This document shows positions 52,544 to 63,902 of a DNA stretch of 64,000 nt, one piece after another. Under the pieces are notes generated by a model that ran no database searches, was not told where the DNA came from, and saw only the letters and a list, made by a program, of their open reading frames with translations. The stretch covers positions 124,001 to 188,000 of the forward strand of contig JAKEKT010000003.1 of the NCBI GenBank assembly GCA_021495925.1, in the 5' to 3' direction. How positions within the stretch are numbered: position 1 is the first letter of the stretch; each line of letters begins with the position of its first letter. The translations under genes were made by a program, and so were the position numbers. The DNA is from Diplodia intermedia (lineage: Eukaryota; Ascomycota; Dothideomycetes; Botryosphaeriales; Botryosphaeriaceae).

Positions 52544-55500
52544 GGTCAGCAGAGCGGGTCGACTAAATAGAAAGCGCAGCGCAGGACAACGACGGGGCAG
52601 CCAGGCGGCAGCCAGGCAACAGCGGGGAGAAGGAATAAAACCAGGCAGCCCGGAGCAAAGATTTGTACGCATCGGAGGCGAGGTAGAAGTCGACGGTAAC
52701 ACCAGGAGGAGGTGAGGCAAGTCGGAAGCGGAAAGACCTACCCGTACATGTGCTGCTGATCCAGATTCATGACAGACACACCCTGCAAAGCTCCCCTCCA
52801 GCCGTCGATCTGCTTCGTGTGTCGGGCCCCGGCGGCGTGAGGAGGGCTTCGAGACGCAAGCGGGCAAATATTTGTCGACCGAAGATCAGACGAGCGTCGC
52901 AGGCGGGCAATCGGGAGGGCGGCCACGAGGCGGCAGTCCGCTACAGCAGGCTGACGGCGCGCATCAAGCGGGTGACTGGCAGGCGACGTCTCGGGCGCGC
53001 AGGTGCTGGTGTCGCGGGCGGGAGCTGCTTCGCTGCGCAGCACAGCGGGCAGAGCGGCGGGCGGGTGTCTCTGGTGACGTTGGAGCGCCCTGCCCCAGGA
53101 GTAAGTGAGGGCCGCCCTTGTGGAGGGCCAAAATTAAGCGTCAAGCCCTGGGCAGGACGGGTGCTGGAGCTCCGCGTAGTGCAGCGCAGCTCAGCCGCCT
53201 GACGGCTCGGGCGATGGGCAGCGCCGCGGAGGCGGCAGCTCTGGGCGCTGCGGAGGCGTGGGCCGCGGATTCAGGCCTAGGCAGCCTACTGGTGCACGCT
53301 GCGCGCTGAGGTTGAGCGGATGCTCACGGCGCAAGGTCCATGGCGAGTAAGGACGGCCGTGGCGCCATGGCTGTTCCTGCGCGATGAAGAAAGGCACGGC
53401 AGCATGCCCTGTGCCACACGCGCGGCCGCGCCTGGCCCGCCCGATCTGCGGATCCACGCCGCTGCCCGTCTCTATTTCTACAAACACCTCCAGGTGCCCC
53501 AGCCCGCCCACGCTGAGCCCACTGATGATGCGCCGCCGCCCACGACGCTGTGGGGCTCCGCCAGGCCCCCCTGTTGCACCGAGTGGCCGCAGTGCCCGCC
53601 AGCTCAGCACCTCCGCGCCGTGTTGCAGCAATTGACGAATCACGGCCGGTGCTCGCCCGCCCTCCGCCGTTGACTCAGCGCCGCAGATCGTCCAGCTGTG
53701 CCGGCCATGAGGCTGCTCGGGTTTCCCCTGGCGACGAACGCCCCGACCGTTTCGCAACTTGCTGTCGTGCGCCCTCAGCTGCTCGGCGCCAGCGACGGCC
53801 TGCAAGGTACGCTGCCCGGATATTGCATTCCAAACACTCGCGCTGCCTCGTGAGACCACACGACACTCCCAAAAGAGCCCGGGACTTTATCACCGAGGAG
53901 CCAGTTCCGCCAACCTTAAATGCATCGAGAACGCCAAACGCCTCCTAGGAACTTCCCCGTCCGGCTCCTGCAGCCAGCCTCCTCCGGATGCTGCCATCTT
54001 ACGCCATGCTCGACAAGACCTAGTCAGCGAAGAATGGTGCCGTCATGCTCACCGCCGAGAACCAGACGGAGGCCAAGAAACACTGGGTATGTGCATTCCG
54101 CGTACTTGTTGTGCGTTGCAGGGCGAAATCCACTCTCTACGTTCTATGGGTAAACGCCGCCGGCTCTGGCAGATGTCGTGGTGATGCGCCGCAAGGGGAT
54201 TATCGCCTTTTATCAAGTCACAGATTTGATAAAGGGAAACACGTGTTGCCTTCTGCCCTTCTTGTGCCTATCTCGACGGCATATCTGAATGTAACATTGG
54301 CCCTAGTGCTGAATTACTAGTATCTAACACTGCAAAGTCAAGACAAACTGCATTTCATGCTCATGGCAATGTCTTATGATAATCGAGAGGCACTGGTTCC
54401 ATCCTCAAATATCTGCCACCTCAGATACCACCGTCTCTTAACCTCCTGATGATCACAGTTTGACTTGGAGAATCATGGAGTCTTTTTTTTTTTTTTAGAA
54501 AAAAAAAGTGGTAAGGCCAACGTCTTATTCTTAGCTTAAAAAAAAAATTGGTTGACCATAGTTCTGCTACGAAAGTTGATGCCCGTACAACATCTTTGGC
54601 ATTAACGTCGTGAGATACTGTTCCACCATAGCGTCAGCTACCGGCCTTATTCATGCGCTGTCGTGCATCATCGAGGCCTAGTGGCGGCATTAGAAGGCCC
54701 AGTGCGCTTTCGGTATCGGCTTTCCAGTATGTAACGAGGTGAGATCCATGTCTTAAGTCAAGGCTTTTCGGATCCGCCTCGTCGCATTGTCGAACGCATG
54801 GAGGCCGAGTAGCGGATTCGCTTATATTATCGCTTCGTTAGAAGGTTGGCGATAAATATAGCGAGAGTTACTCGTGCAAGGTTATCCATTTGCTGTAACA
54901 ATCACGGCCTTTGACTACGTGCTACAGTAGTCGTATGCATTCAACTAACAATTCCTGGGGAGGCATGGTGGGCTGGCTGGCTGGCTGGCGTTTGGTGATG
55001 TGCGGCAGCAAAGAGGAGGGAGAAGAGGCCAAGGCGAAAAAGCGCAGGGTATCGAGGGCAGTTGCGGCGGCCTAACCAGTAGCCTTTTATAGATCTAACT
55101 ACTTGCTTACTAATAGCTTATCTGTTTATGTAACGCTCAATTTTTAACACGAAGACACATTAACTCGTCTGTGCAAGTAGAACTCTACACTTTTTTAAAC
55201 TGCGTGCTATGTACATAACAAGACTTAGCTAAGATGTGGCCCCTCTACTAATAGTGTAAAGCTTTTAATGCTCCTCGAAATTATGCCCGTCCGGACACCT
55301 ATTAGTAACCTCGAGTGTTAACAACTCTAAAATCGGTTACTGTCGCTTGACTGTTGTGATGATCGAGCGAGTTATGAGCTTTTACATATCATCTCCTTGA
55401 ACAGTGGCAGCAAGTCTATCTCAAATTTGTTGTTTGGAGTTTTCCAAAAAGCCCTAAACTACCTCGTCCGCTGGTCCTTGATTAGCTGAAATGGGATACC

Positions 55501-55818
55501 TTCTAGTTTAGGGAGCACAGCGACAAGCTGTGTGCAAGGAATATGTGCCTGACTACACAACATTAAGCATCTAGACGACAAATACACAGGAAGGGAAGGA
55601 TACTTGATCGACCAATTGACACTCATGCCTTCCCTGTCATGGTGAGGAAAAAGGCTGCGAGGTCGTTTCAGCATCTGAACACGATTTTGCCCTAGCGTCA
55701 TGCGAGTAAAAAAAGAAAAAAAATTACCCACAGGTTATATTGATTGACCATGACTACTCGTGGTGATGGTATCGACGTGACTGAACTTGAATGGAAAATT
55801 GACGAACCCCGAGGAACG
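52544..55818. other. Intergenic region, 3.3 kb, GC-rich then AT-rich
   Basis: 52544-54200 is GC-rich promoter-type sequence with overlapping random frames. From about 54200 to 55700 the sequence turns AT-rich and contains T/A homopolymers (54483-54508, 54538-54549), an imperfect hairpin (CCTTTTATCAA...TTGATAAAGG, 54208-54237), two diverged direct repeats (about 54650-54690 and 54782-54820) and a TGGC microsatellite near 54970. The AT-rich half may be a decayed transposon. Confidence 0.45.
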
Positions 55819-56436
55819 TCAGTCCTCATCGTGAATGACGATGCCGACTTCGTCTGGGTTGGAGGCTTCGGCGGACCCGTTGGCTGCTGTAAAATCCCCA
55901 GCATCGTCGCTCTCTGAGTTACGGCGCTTGAGGCCGTGCCCCAACTTCCTTTCATTGTTCCCAGTACCAGTTGCCGCATCGATGGCCCCAGGTGAATCTC
56001 CGTTCTCGGCCTTCTTCTGCCTTCGCGCCTTGGCCTTGTCCCGCCTCGCCTTGTTCTTGTTCGTCTTGGATTCGTCCTTCTTGCGCATCTCGGCCATCTT
56101 CTCCTCAAACTCCTTGTTCTGCTGCTCGCGCTTCGTCTCTTCGTCCATCAGCCTCAGTCTCTCGTACTCCCGCCGCCGCGAGGCCTTGTAGACGTGGAAC
56201 TCGCCCGAGCCAGCACCAGCGGAAGAACCCTGGACGTTGGCGACAATTTCGGGGGGCGGTGGGAGATTCTTGTTCCGGGGGCCAGCCGGAATGGCGACCT
56301 CGCGGTCGGGGTGCTTGAACAGAGCGTCGAGTTGGCTTGCTTGGGCGGACCTCGGCGACAGAGCGCGCTTCTTGGTCGGGCGGTGGGTCCGCGGGTCGGC
56401 GCTTGTGGGAATGGACTCGGGGATCGGTTCAGACAT
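55819..56436 (-). CDS. PRKRIP1: PRKRIP1 (DUF1168) family protein
   Basis: The human homologue is a spliceosome component that binds double-stranded RNA; a splicing role here is by homology. The single exon gives 205 residues from MSEPIPESIPTSADPRTH. Two upstream codon positions also offer ATGs, but this one opens the protein-like sequence. The family core, residues 60-110, is RNKNLPPPPEIVANVQGSSA and GEFHVYKASRRREYERLRLM. A long basic helix follows (EEKMAEMRKKDESKTNKNKA, KARRQKKAE). The C terminus is acidic and ends GIVIHDED. It is divergent from the DET1-like gene, with 496 bp between the starts. Confidence 0.93.
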   Translation of the reverse strand: MSEPIPESIPTSADPRTHRPTKKRALSPRSAQASQLDALFKHPDREVAIPAGPRNKNLPPPPEIVANVQGSSAGAGSGEFHVYKASRRREYERLRLMDEETKREQQNKEFEEKMAEMRKKDESKTNKNKARRDKAKARRQKKAENGDSPGAIDAATGTGNNERKLGHGLKRRNSESDDAGDFTAANGSAEASNPDEVGIVIHDED

Positions 56437-56932
56437 GGCGGCGACGGTCAGGTGAGGCTGGTGCAAGATTGCAAGGTAGTTGGCGCAAGGCAGTCAGCGA
56501 GCGGCCTAGGTGTTAGCCGGAGGAGGGTGCGGTGGCGCTCCTTGTAGCGACGATGCCGGCGACTCTGGCGGACGTGGCACGGCGCGTGATTGCGTGGTGG
56601 CGAGACAGCGCGGCGAGCTGATTTGTAACAGGCGCGGGCAGATTTGTTGGTGGTGAGGGCGGCGCGGGCGGACTGGGTCTGTGTGCTTGTGCTTGTGCTT
56701 GTGCTCAGTGCGCGGGGCTGCCCGACTGTGTCCGATGGTCCGGGAGGGAATGCGCGAGCCACCCGCCCGTCATGCATCGCGCCTTCCACCCGACAGTTTG
56801 CAAACACTGAAACGTCTACCTGCAGCCAAGCCATTTGTGCCCCAAAACCCTTCTTGTTGGGCGCACCCCGACGAGCCCACCGCCTCTGCCTCCGCTCCCC
56901 AGCTTCTCGCGAAACTACGCCCGGCATCTAAA
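56437..56932. other. Divergent promoter region PRKRIP1 / DET1-like
   Basis: 496 bp between two divergent start codons. It contains a TGTGCT-type short repeat (about 56679-56705). No gene is present. Confidence 0.5.
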
Positions 56933-58633
56933 ATGGGCAAGCCACGGGCAAGTATAGCACCATACGTGGAGCAGTTGGAGACCCCTGTGCTAACGGACTT
57001 AGATGATCATACTGATCCGCCACGCGCAGAGCGAGGGCAACAAGAACCGTGATATCCACCAGTTCATCCCAGACCATCGCGTAAAGCTTACGCCCGACGG
57101 TTGGCAGCAGGTCAGATCAGCCGTCCAGCTGTCCATGAGGGCCACGCCCGGCTTACGCCCTATTAGGCTGAAGATGCAGGGTCCCGCCTCCGATCGCTAC
57201 TGAGGCCCGACGACACCCTTCAATTCTTTACTTCGCCCTACCGCCGCACGCGCGAGACCACAGAAGGCATCCTCCGCACCCTCACCTCCGACGACCCCAC
57301 GCCGTCTCCCTTCCCCCGTCACACGATCAAGGTCTTCGAAGAGCCTCGGCTGCGGGAGCAGGACTTCGGCAACTTCCAACCATGTTCGGCTGAAATGGAG
57401 AGGATGTGGCAGGAGCGCGCCGACTACGGGCACTTCTTCTACCGCATCCCCAACGGAGAGAGCGCCGCAGATGCGTACGACCGCGTCAGCGGCTTCAACG
57501 AGAGCTTGTGGAGACTCTTTGGCGAAGGAGATTTCCCAAGCGTGTGCGTCTTGGTCACGCATGGCTTGATGACGAGAGTGTTCCTTATGAAGTGGTACGT
57601 GTTATGTGACTGCAGGAGCCACTACAGCGGGACTTCCCATCAGAAGGGGCGTTGGAACGTTTACTCCTTGCAAACCTCGCAAGAACATTGTGAAACGCGC
57701 CATTCCAGTGTTCCGTGCCGTTGAATGCCTTCGTCGCCGTACTTTGGATACAGCAGTCCAAAGTGGATTGATTGCTAATCCCGATGCAGGTACCACTGGT
57801 CGGTCGAGTATTTCGAGGACCTCCGGAACATTAATCACTGCGAGTTCATCGTCATGAAGCAGAATTCGGACAACGGCAAATTTATCCTAGAGAATGAGCT
57901 GCGCACGTGGTCAGACCTGAAGCGCCGCACTGCCACAGCCCAGGGAAGTGCACCCAACGGCTCGTCATCAGGGACTACAGGACCACCAGCTCCGCCTTAC
58001 TCCGATTCTCCCACTCTAGCATCTCGCCAGTGGGGCGGGTGTGTCCATGGATGTAATCACGACAAGATAAACTTTCCCCGACGCACCCGACGTCAGAACA
58101 CTGCGGATTTGGATAAACTCGCAGCATTGCCCGGACCTGCTGTTGCAGAGCCAGAATCAGAACTGCCGGATAATCCCGCAGGTGCCCATGAACGCAACGG
58201 CGCTCTAGCATCGTCGGATGTTGAGGATACCCCGACATCGTCTGACGCTGACAGTACGAAGCAAAAGTCTACCCCTCACGCTCTATTACGTCTTCATCCT
58301 GGGCGTGATTTCGGCGGGTCACGGTCAGGTGCAGGCACTCCCGCAGAAGGGTTCTCGGATGAAAGCGATTACTTTCCTTCGGCCCTGCTGAAAGGCAGCA
58401 CGCACAGAGAGCGATCCAGGGCGAGAAGACGTCATGAAAAAACGTGGAAAGAGGAGAGTGGGATGGGTACGGGGGCAAGAGCAGATGCGCTAGGCGACGG
58501 AGACAGCGGCGACGAAGCTGGCGATGATGAAGCGGAACTGACCGGCGGTGACAACCCTACAGACGAAGAGCGGGAAGAGCAGGTAGAGGAGGCTAAGATG
58601 AAGAGCCGCAAGGGTTTTGGAGAAGTCTACTAA
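56933..58633 (+). CDS. DET1: Histidine (phosphoglycerate-mutase-like) phosphatase, yeast DET1 type
   Basis: Histidine-phosphatase superfamily member resembling yeast Det1 (YDR051C), an acid phosphatase linked to sterol transport; it is unrelated to plant DET1. Four exons (56933-56947, 57003-57110, 57167-57594, 57790-58633) join to 464 residues. The first exon is 15 nt (MGKPR) and is followed by a GC-AG intron with the canonical GCAAGT donor. Catalytic motifs are ILIRHAQSEGNKNRD (nucleophile His12), FFTSPYRRTRETTEG, EEPRLREQDFGNFQ, YGHFFYRIPNGESAADAYDRV and VLVTHGLMTRVFLMKW. The catalytic core ends near residue 235 (FEDLRNINHCEFIVMKQN). A disordered Ser/Asp-rich tail follows, with a Cys/His patch (GGCVHGCNHDK). 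The active-site residues are all present. Confidence 0.92.
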
Positions 58634-59063
58634 TTCTACAGGGCCCCCAAGATTTGCAAAGAACAGTGGTCATCAAATGGCTGGCAGAGATGAACAGGTC
58701 CAATCAAGCCTAAGTCCACTCCATGGATCTCTGGACTTTGAAGACGGTAGATGATTCCCACGACAGCAATGAAATTTTCTTTGAAATATAACGGATTTGC
58801 GAGAACTGAGATTCTGTACCCAGGAGACAATCAACTGAGAGAGAGAGAGAGAGAGAAGAAAAAAGAACGAAAACGTCCCAGTACACCAGACAGCCGGTCG
58901 CCTGGACGGCTGAGACCACGGCGATGAACCGCTGGCAGTACGCCGTTAAAACAGATACGTGAAGTGATAGTGCCCACAACGCCACGCTGAAGTGCCAATC
59001 ATAGCCAAAAGTCAGTTTCGGACAGCAACACGGCGCGCAGCCGCGCAGCAAGATGATGCCGGG
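58634..59063. other. Convergent 3' region
   Basis: 3' flanks of the DET1-like gene and the 102-residue gene, with a (GA)n microsatellite. No gene. Confidence 0.5.
58837..58857. repeat. (GA)n microsatellite
   Basis: About ten GA units in convergent 3' flanks. Confidence 0.9.
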
Positions 59064-59477
59064 TCAGGAGCTCCGGCGGCCGCTCGTCTTGACAGGAATC
59101 GGCCTGTTCACAAAGGGCTCGGTGTCGTCGCCGCTGCGCTCTGCCTGGCGCTCCTCGTATTCACGGGAAGCCTCCTTGATGTCCTCTATCTGGGCCTGGA
59201 AGAGTCAGAAGGCGAACAGGGGAGCGGAAGTGGGAAGGCTACTTTGGTCAAGGGCGGGCCGGCAGTGGTAACGAGGAAGCCATCACGGCCCTGGCAGCAG
59301 CAGGTTAGCACCGGGCACCACGGGCATTGCGCTTCCATTAGCTCTCACTTGATGGGTAAAGGGGCGGACTATGGCATCGGGGCCGCAGTGGTAGCGGATC
59401 TCGCCCTGGATGACGGACCTCGAGATGCCGTAGCCGGGGACGAAGTAGTTGTTCAGGGCAGCAGCCATGCCGGGCAT
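59064..59477 (-). CDS. Small conserved-looking protein, 102 residues, function unknown
   Basis: Not recognised by name, though I believe similar short proteins occur in other filamentous fungi. Three exons (59349-59477, 59243-59290, 59064-59195) join in frame with ordinary GT-AG introns of 58 and 47 nt. The protein starts MPGMAAALNNYFVPGYGISR, continues VIQGEIRYHCGPDAIVRPFT and GRDGFLVTTAGPPLT. It then forms a charged helix (AQIEDIKEASREYEERQAER) and ends in a basic tail, KTSGRRSS. The Tyr/Gly/Pro-rich front followed by a charged helix looks like a small globular domain. The plus-strand frame at 58992-59552 is its shadow. Confidence 0.75.
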
Positions 59478-62400
59478 GTTGGTGGTGTTGAGAGGGGACG
59501 ATTGGCAGCGCTACGGGACGGATCGGGAATGGCGCGGGTGGACAGCCTGTAGAGAGTGCAGTCGCTTGCAATGGCTCGCAGCGTCGCCCACCACGCTCCG
59601 AATCAGGGCTCGCTGCTTAAATACCAGCGAGGCCAAGTCCACTTTTCGCAAATGAACCGCCGGGCCTGGAGGGGCATTGGCCTATGGCCGACGCGGTGCA
59701 GTGCAGCTGGTCAGGCTCCCGCCTCATTTCTGGCGCCCTACCTGCCCAACCGCTCGGCCAGCTCGGGCAGCAAAACCGCTCCGTAGCACGCGCGCCGCAT
59801 CGCCGCAAGCTCCGCCGTCAGCATCACCACGACCACCTCAGCGCTGCGCTGGCCGGCCAGCCTGGCAGCGCAGCGCAGGACAGCATTAAAACGGGAGTTT
59901 GCCACCGCAAATCCCCGGCTGCACCGTTTGCTGTCCCTCGAACCATCACCTCTGCTTCTTCAGGCCGGAGCGGCCAAGCATTGCGGCATCCTAGCCTCGC
60001 CGATCATGCAGGATACATGGACGAAGCGGCAACTTATCGATGCGACGCGCGCAATCCTCGTGCCACCGGCCAGCCTCTGTCCCCAGCACCGGAGCCGTTG
60101 GATCTGAGACGGTGTGTGATCTCCAGCCCGCCCAACCCGGTACATGGCGGCAGAGCGAGCGTGCATGTCCCTTCCACCACCCATGCTCGCGTAAGGCATT
60201 GGTGCGTGCTCCTGTCCCTTGATCAAGCCTAGTCCGCCGCAGGTCCGCGATGCTCACGCGAGCCCATCCGTGCCACGATCTTGCTTCTCTTCTCCGCATC
60301 GCACAGACTGGGAAAACCGGCACTTGGCGGCCACCACCGCTAGCCCTCGCCCCAGCTTCTGCCACCGCCCTGGGCCCGGCGCCTGCTCCCCATCCGCGGC
60401 GTGGGAGCTGCCTACATCACCACGTGCTTGCTGCGACGGCCCTCCCAGAGCCATCCGGGGCATTGCTGGAGCACATCCGCCGGCCACTGGACCACCCGAC
60501 GTCTGACATGGCGGCCTTCCTGCGGGCCTGACGACAGCTACTATGGCCCGCAGCGCGCCGGCAAGCAGGGCCCGTCGGTACGAACGCCATTGGACACCCT
60601 CTCGCCACGCGGGTAAGCCTCACTAGGACGGCCGCCAAGATCGCAAGCTTGAACCGCCTGTTCCTTCTGACAGGGCGCCTCGGATCACTGGTGCACCCCT
60701 TCAAAACGACGATCCTGTGTCTCGAACGAAGACTCGCCTCACCCAGCAGCACCGCGTCCCGCTAGCCGGAAAAGCTAGGGCGCTGCAAGCTCAGGTGTCA
60801 TGCAGCGCACACACTTCATCAGCACATCACCGTTACCCCAACTTTAGCTGCTCAGATCCCATGCTCTCACTCGAGTCGTCCACGGCATCCCCTACCGAAG
60901 CTATGCCGTTGGTCACTGGAGCTTTTGGCTCGCAGTTGGCCTGTGAAGCATTACACCAGGATACGTGGACAGCCACACCGGCGTCCTTGACGGCCTTTTG
61001 CTTTCACAATATGCTCAGGGCTGTCCAGGCGGCCCCGGCAATGGTTTCTGCCCACCTCGTTTTGGATTGGTTGCGGAGCAGTCTCATAGTTGCCCCCCAT
61101 CCATGTTCAGCCACCTTCAAGGGACGTCTGCTTTCTTTTGACAAGAGGAAGTGAGGCTCAGAAGTGAGGAGACGACAGGCGAAAAGCAAGGAAGTTTGTG
61201 GTGACGAGGCAGGCGGCGACGAGGATGGTGGCGGGGAGGGGTTTCGCGATGTGATGGTTGGCTGCAATGCATGCGTTGGACTGGCGCCCGACTGGCCGGC
61301 GGCGGTTTGCTGCGTTGCATTCCAATTGCAGCCCGGACTGCAGCGCGCAAGCACAGCCGATACGTATGTATGCGTGCGCTGGCATGATCTGACGCTTCCT
61401 TTAAGCTTCATGCCCGGGGTTCTCTGAACTCCTTACACATAGCAGCGCTTCCTCCGCGCGTGATGTCAGCGCCTCTGCGTTGCGTGACTTGGTTGGGCAA
61501 CCGGACGTCAGCGTCGACCCTTCGACCATTGTCGAGCCCGACATGTCGCGAGCCGATCTGCGCAGCTCTTGTCAGTGCATACAACCACCAGCAAGCTCGG
61601 CCCGTCCTTATCGCCGTCTCTTCCGCATTCTGCAGGCCAAAGCCGCGTTCGTCATTCTCTCTTCCAGTCTTTCTCCTGCCGAGTCCTCAGCGGAATCCTG
61701 TGAGATTGAGCTCGAGAGTGGGGGTCTCGCATCAGAATACGAATAGCATGCTCCAGTCCAACGGTGGTTTCCACCCCTTTCCACAGTTGCTTCTCGATAG
61801 ATGACCCGAAGGTTAGGCGCAACCGTAAATGTCAACTTCACTCTTTCCCACTATCGACTGTGGTTCCACTTGCGTTCATCAATGGCCATTCTCGCGAGTC
61901 GCAAGACACCACAAGTCATGCCCGCCTTGGGCGATAAGTGTACAGTTGATTGATTTGCGCAGGAAGTCAGGAGTCCTGCCTGAGGGCATCCATGCAACAC
62001 GCCGGCGCATAGGGTGTTACCGGGGCAGCCTACGGCCACCGCAGCTGCACTGCATTTGAACACGAACAAAAGCAATCACTTACCCTAACCTTCCGATGCA
62101 GATAGCCCAAGACTTGGGGGCGACGGAGGTTGGGCTGACAACCAGGACAGCGCTACTCCTTCAGGCTTGGGTGTCCAAACCAACTGGCGCCTCTTTGCTT
62201 TTTCAACTAACTACATCTCCGTCAGTATCTGACGTGTAGCATTTCAACCCATTCTGCAGTAAGTCAGGAACTGGTGTCTGGCCGGGACTCGACCGGAGCT
62301 AACAGCCAGCATCCAGTGACCCTACTTTGACCCTCCCTTCCCTCTACGTGGCGTCTCTCATTGTGCATGCGACCTATCGCCTCTTATTAGCATACTCTTG

Positions 62401-62774
62401 TTTTCAGTGGTTATCGTGGGACAAAATGAGCAACCACCATGACAGGCACCGCCGAAGAGGCACACGGGTGTTTCACTGGCTGCGGCGGGCTCTGAATCCT
62501 CTGGAAATATTAGAATACTGCCTCGGATACCAACATTCAGAACATCGTGTTTGGAGTAGAAGAAGATGGCCTGCGAAGAAGCCAGCTAAGAGTGATGTCG
62601 AACTGAGAACAAGATGTGAAACAGAAAACACGGCAATGGGAACTGAGCTGGCAGTAGAGCAGGATCGAAACAACACACGACAACGCACCCGGTCTTACCT
62701 ACTTTAAACGACGGACATCCAGTGGAATTCGACGCTTTCATCGGCTTGTAGTCCAGGAACGTGTCCCTCAAACC
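59478..62774. other. Gene-poor region, 3.3 kb
   Basis: Only short overlapping frames; none carries a recognisable domain and none could be joined across splice sites. The 126-codon plus frame at 62327-62707 ends 67 bp before the secreted-protein start and probably lies in its promoter. No tRNA or repeat was found by eye. Confidence 0.4.
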
Positions 62775-63350
62775 ATGCGCTCCATCTTACTCGCCCTTTC
62801 ACATGTAGGAATACTCGTTGCTGGGATTGCCGTGGCCATACCAGCTGCTGGCTTCGTTCAAGGTGTAAGTAGAGGAACAGGAGCATACTGGCTCGTCCAA
62901 GTCTTCGCGTTATTGCTTACGAGTCTCGCTAGTCCTACATGTGTGTAGATGTTTTCTGGAGTAACAATACAAACAAGCCAAAGTCCCGGTGCCAGTGGCT
63001 CCAGTACCTTGGCCCGTATTGCATCCATCTGTGGGACATGGCATACTGGGAGAGATGGTACGTCCAATCAGCACCGTCGCCCACTTCGTGAAAGTTCATT
63101 GCGCATCAGGTACCGTCAAATATCTTCCTACGGGCCCGACCCAGGTCTCTTGTGTACGCTGTATGAGTAGGTGCCCACCAACGCTGTACGCTGCTCTGGG
63201 ACGCAACGCTGACCGTCGTTCAGCGGCGACAACTGCACGGGGTCAAAATGGACGCTGGAATATCCGGGCATAGATGATTTGGGGCTGATAGGATGGAACG
63301 ACCGTGTTGCAAGCTATCGCTGCATAGATAATCTCGGTCGAGCGGCCTAG
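62775..63350 (+). CDS. Small secreted beta/gamma-crystallin-like Cys protein, 132 residues
   Basis: Four exons (62775-62864, 62933-63057, 63110-63166, 63224-63350) join in frame through introns of 68, 52 and 57 nt with donors GTAAGT, GTACGT and GTAGGT. A signal peptide (MRSILLALSHVGILVAGIAV, then AIPAAG) precedes a mature part of about 105 residues. The mature part has six cysteines (C34, C50, C60, C87, C95, C124). The C-terminal half, ISSYGPDPGLLCTLYDGDNC, then TGSKWTLEYPGIDDLGLIG and WNDRVASYRC, has the Greek-key pattern of fungal secreted crystallin-like proteins. In that pattern a Gly-Pro-Asp turn, a Cys pair and an N-D-R-x-x-S-Y/F-x-C end recur. It is possibly an effector or antimicrobial-type protein, but that is inference. 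A donor six bases upstream of the third would drop two residues. Confidence 0.72.
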
Positions 63351-63618
63351 TGGAATGCAAGCCACGGAATCGCTTTCTCTCCAAGCTCGCAATGCACGAT
63401 TCGTGACGCAACGGTCCCGGACGATGCCTGAATCCGACGTCAGGTATCAATGATCGCCAGCGCCCACACACCACCACATCACGGCCAGGATACCAAAACA
63501 GGCTTTCTTCCGGACTGAATCATGTCCTCCGATGCTGCAAGTTGTCGATCCAGGCACGCCATGTTTCGGCTAACGGAGGCCGCTAGTGGCAAAAGAGGGT
63601 CGGTGCGGTCTCAACACC

Positions 63619-63629
63619 AAAAAGCAAAA
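63619..63629 (-). terminator. Pol III terminator of the 5S gene
   Basis: On the minus strand TTTT, GC, TTTTT follows the RNA 3' end, which is sufficient for RNA polymerase III termination. Confidence 0.8.
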
Positions 63630-63747
63630 CGTACAACAGCCGGGATTCCCCAATGGTCACCCACTTGAGTACTAATCGGCCGGTTCGCAGCTTGAGTACG
63701 GCTGAGCGGACGGGAAGCCCTATATTCTGCGACCTATGGTCGTACGT
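63629..63747 (-). rRNA. 5S ribosomal RNA gene
   Basis: The 119-nt sequence begins ACGTACGACCATAGG and contains GGGCTTCCCGTCCGC, CAGCCGTACTCAAGC and GTGGGTGACCA, then GAATCCCGGCTGTTGTACG, which are the conserved blocks of fungal 5S rRNA. The ends pair into helix I (ACGTACGAC with GTTGTACGT). The helix II arms GGTCGCAG and CTGCGAACC also pair, so compensatory changes are preserved. The internal pol III promoter (box A, box C) lies within. T-runs follow at 63626-63629 and 63619-63623. This is a dispersed single gene, as usual in Pezizomycotina. Confidence 0.93.
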
Positions 63748-63860
63748 GGAAGACGTCGCGGGTGGTATAGATTATGACTGCGAGTCAACGAGCTGCGGAC
63801 TGGCTGTCCACTGCCATACAGACAGGCGCTTCCACTTCAACGATAATTAAGGAAATACAA

Positions 63861-63902
63861 GCGGACGGGAAGCCCTAGATTCCGCGATCTATGGTCATAC
63901 GT
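63861..63902 (-). pseudogene. Truncated 5S rRNA copy (5' 42 nt)
   Basis: Matches the first 42 nt of the 5S gene with four substitutions (ACGTATGACCATAGATC... to CTTCCCGTCCGC), then diverges completely. It lies 113 bp from the intact gene in the same orientation. It lacks box C and the rest of the RNA, so it is nonfunctional. Confidence 0.85.

Noticed and set aside
58992..59552. 186-codon plus-strand frame with a hydrophobic stretch
   Set aside because: Antisense shadow of the three-exon 102-residue gene, whose spliced frame is far more protein-like.
60717..61154. 145-codon plus-strand frame
   Set aside because: Random-looking composition, no domain, antisense frames equally open.
62275..62345. 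tRNA-like T-arm (GGTCGAGTCC on the minus strand)
   Set aside because: The T-loop lacks one T and no matching acceptor stem or D arm could be found.
62327..62707. 126-codon plus-strand frame
   Set aside because: No family resemblance; lies in the likely promoter of the secreted gene and has an equally open antisense frame.
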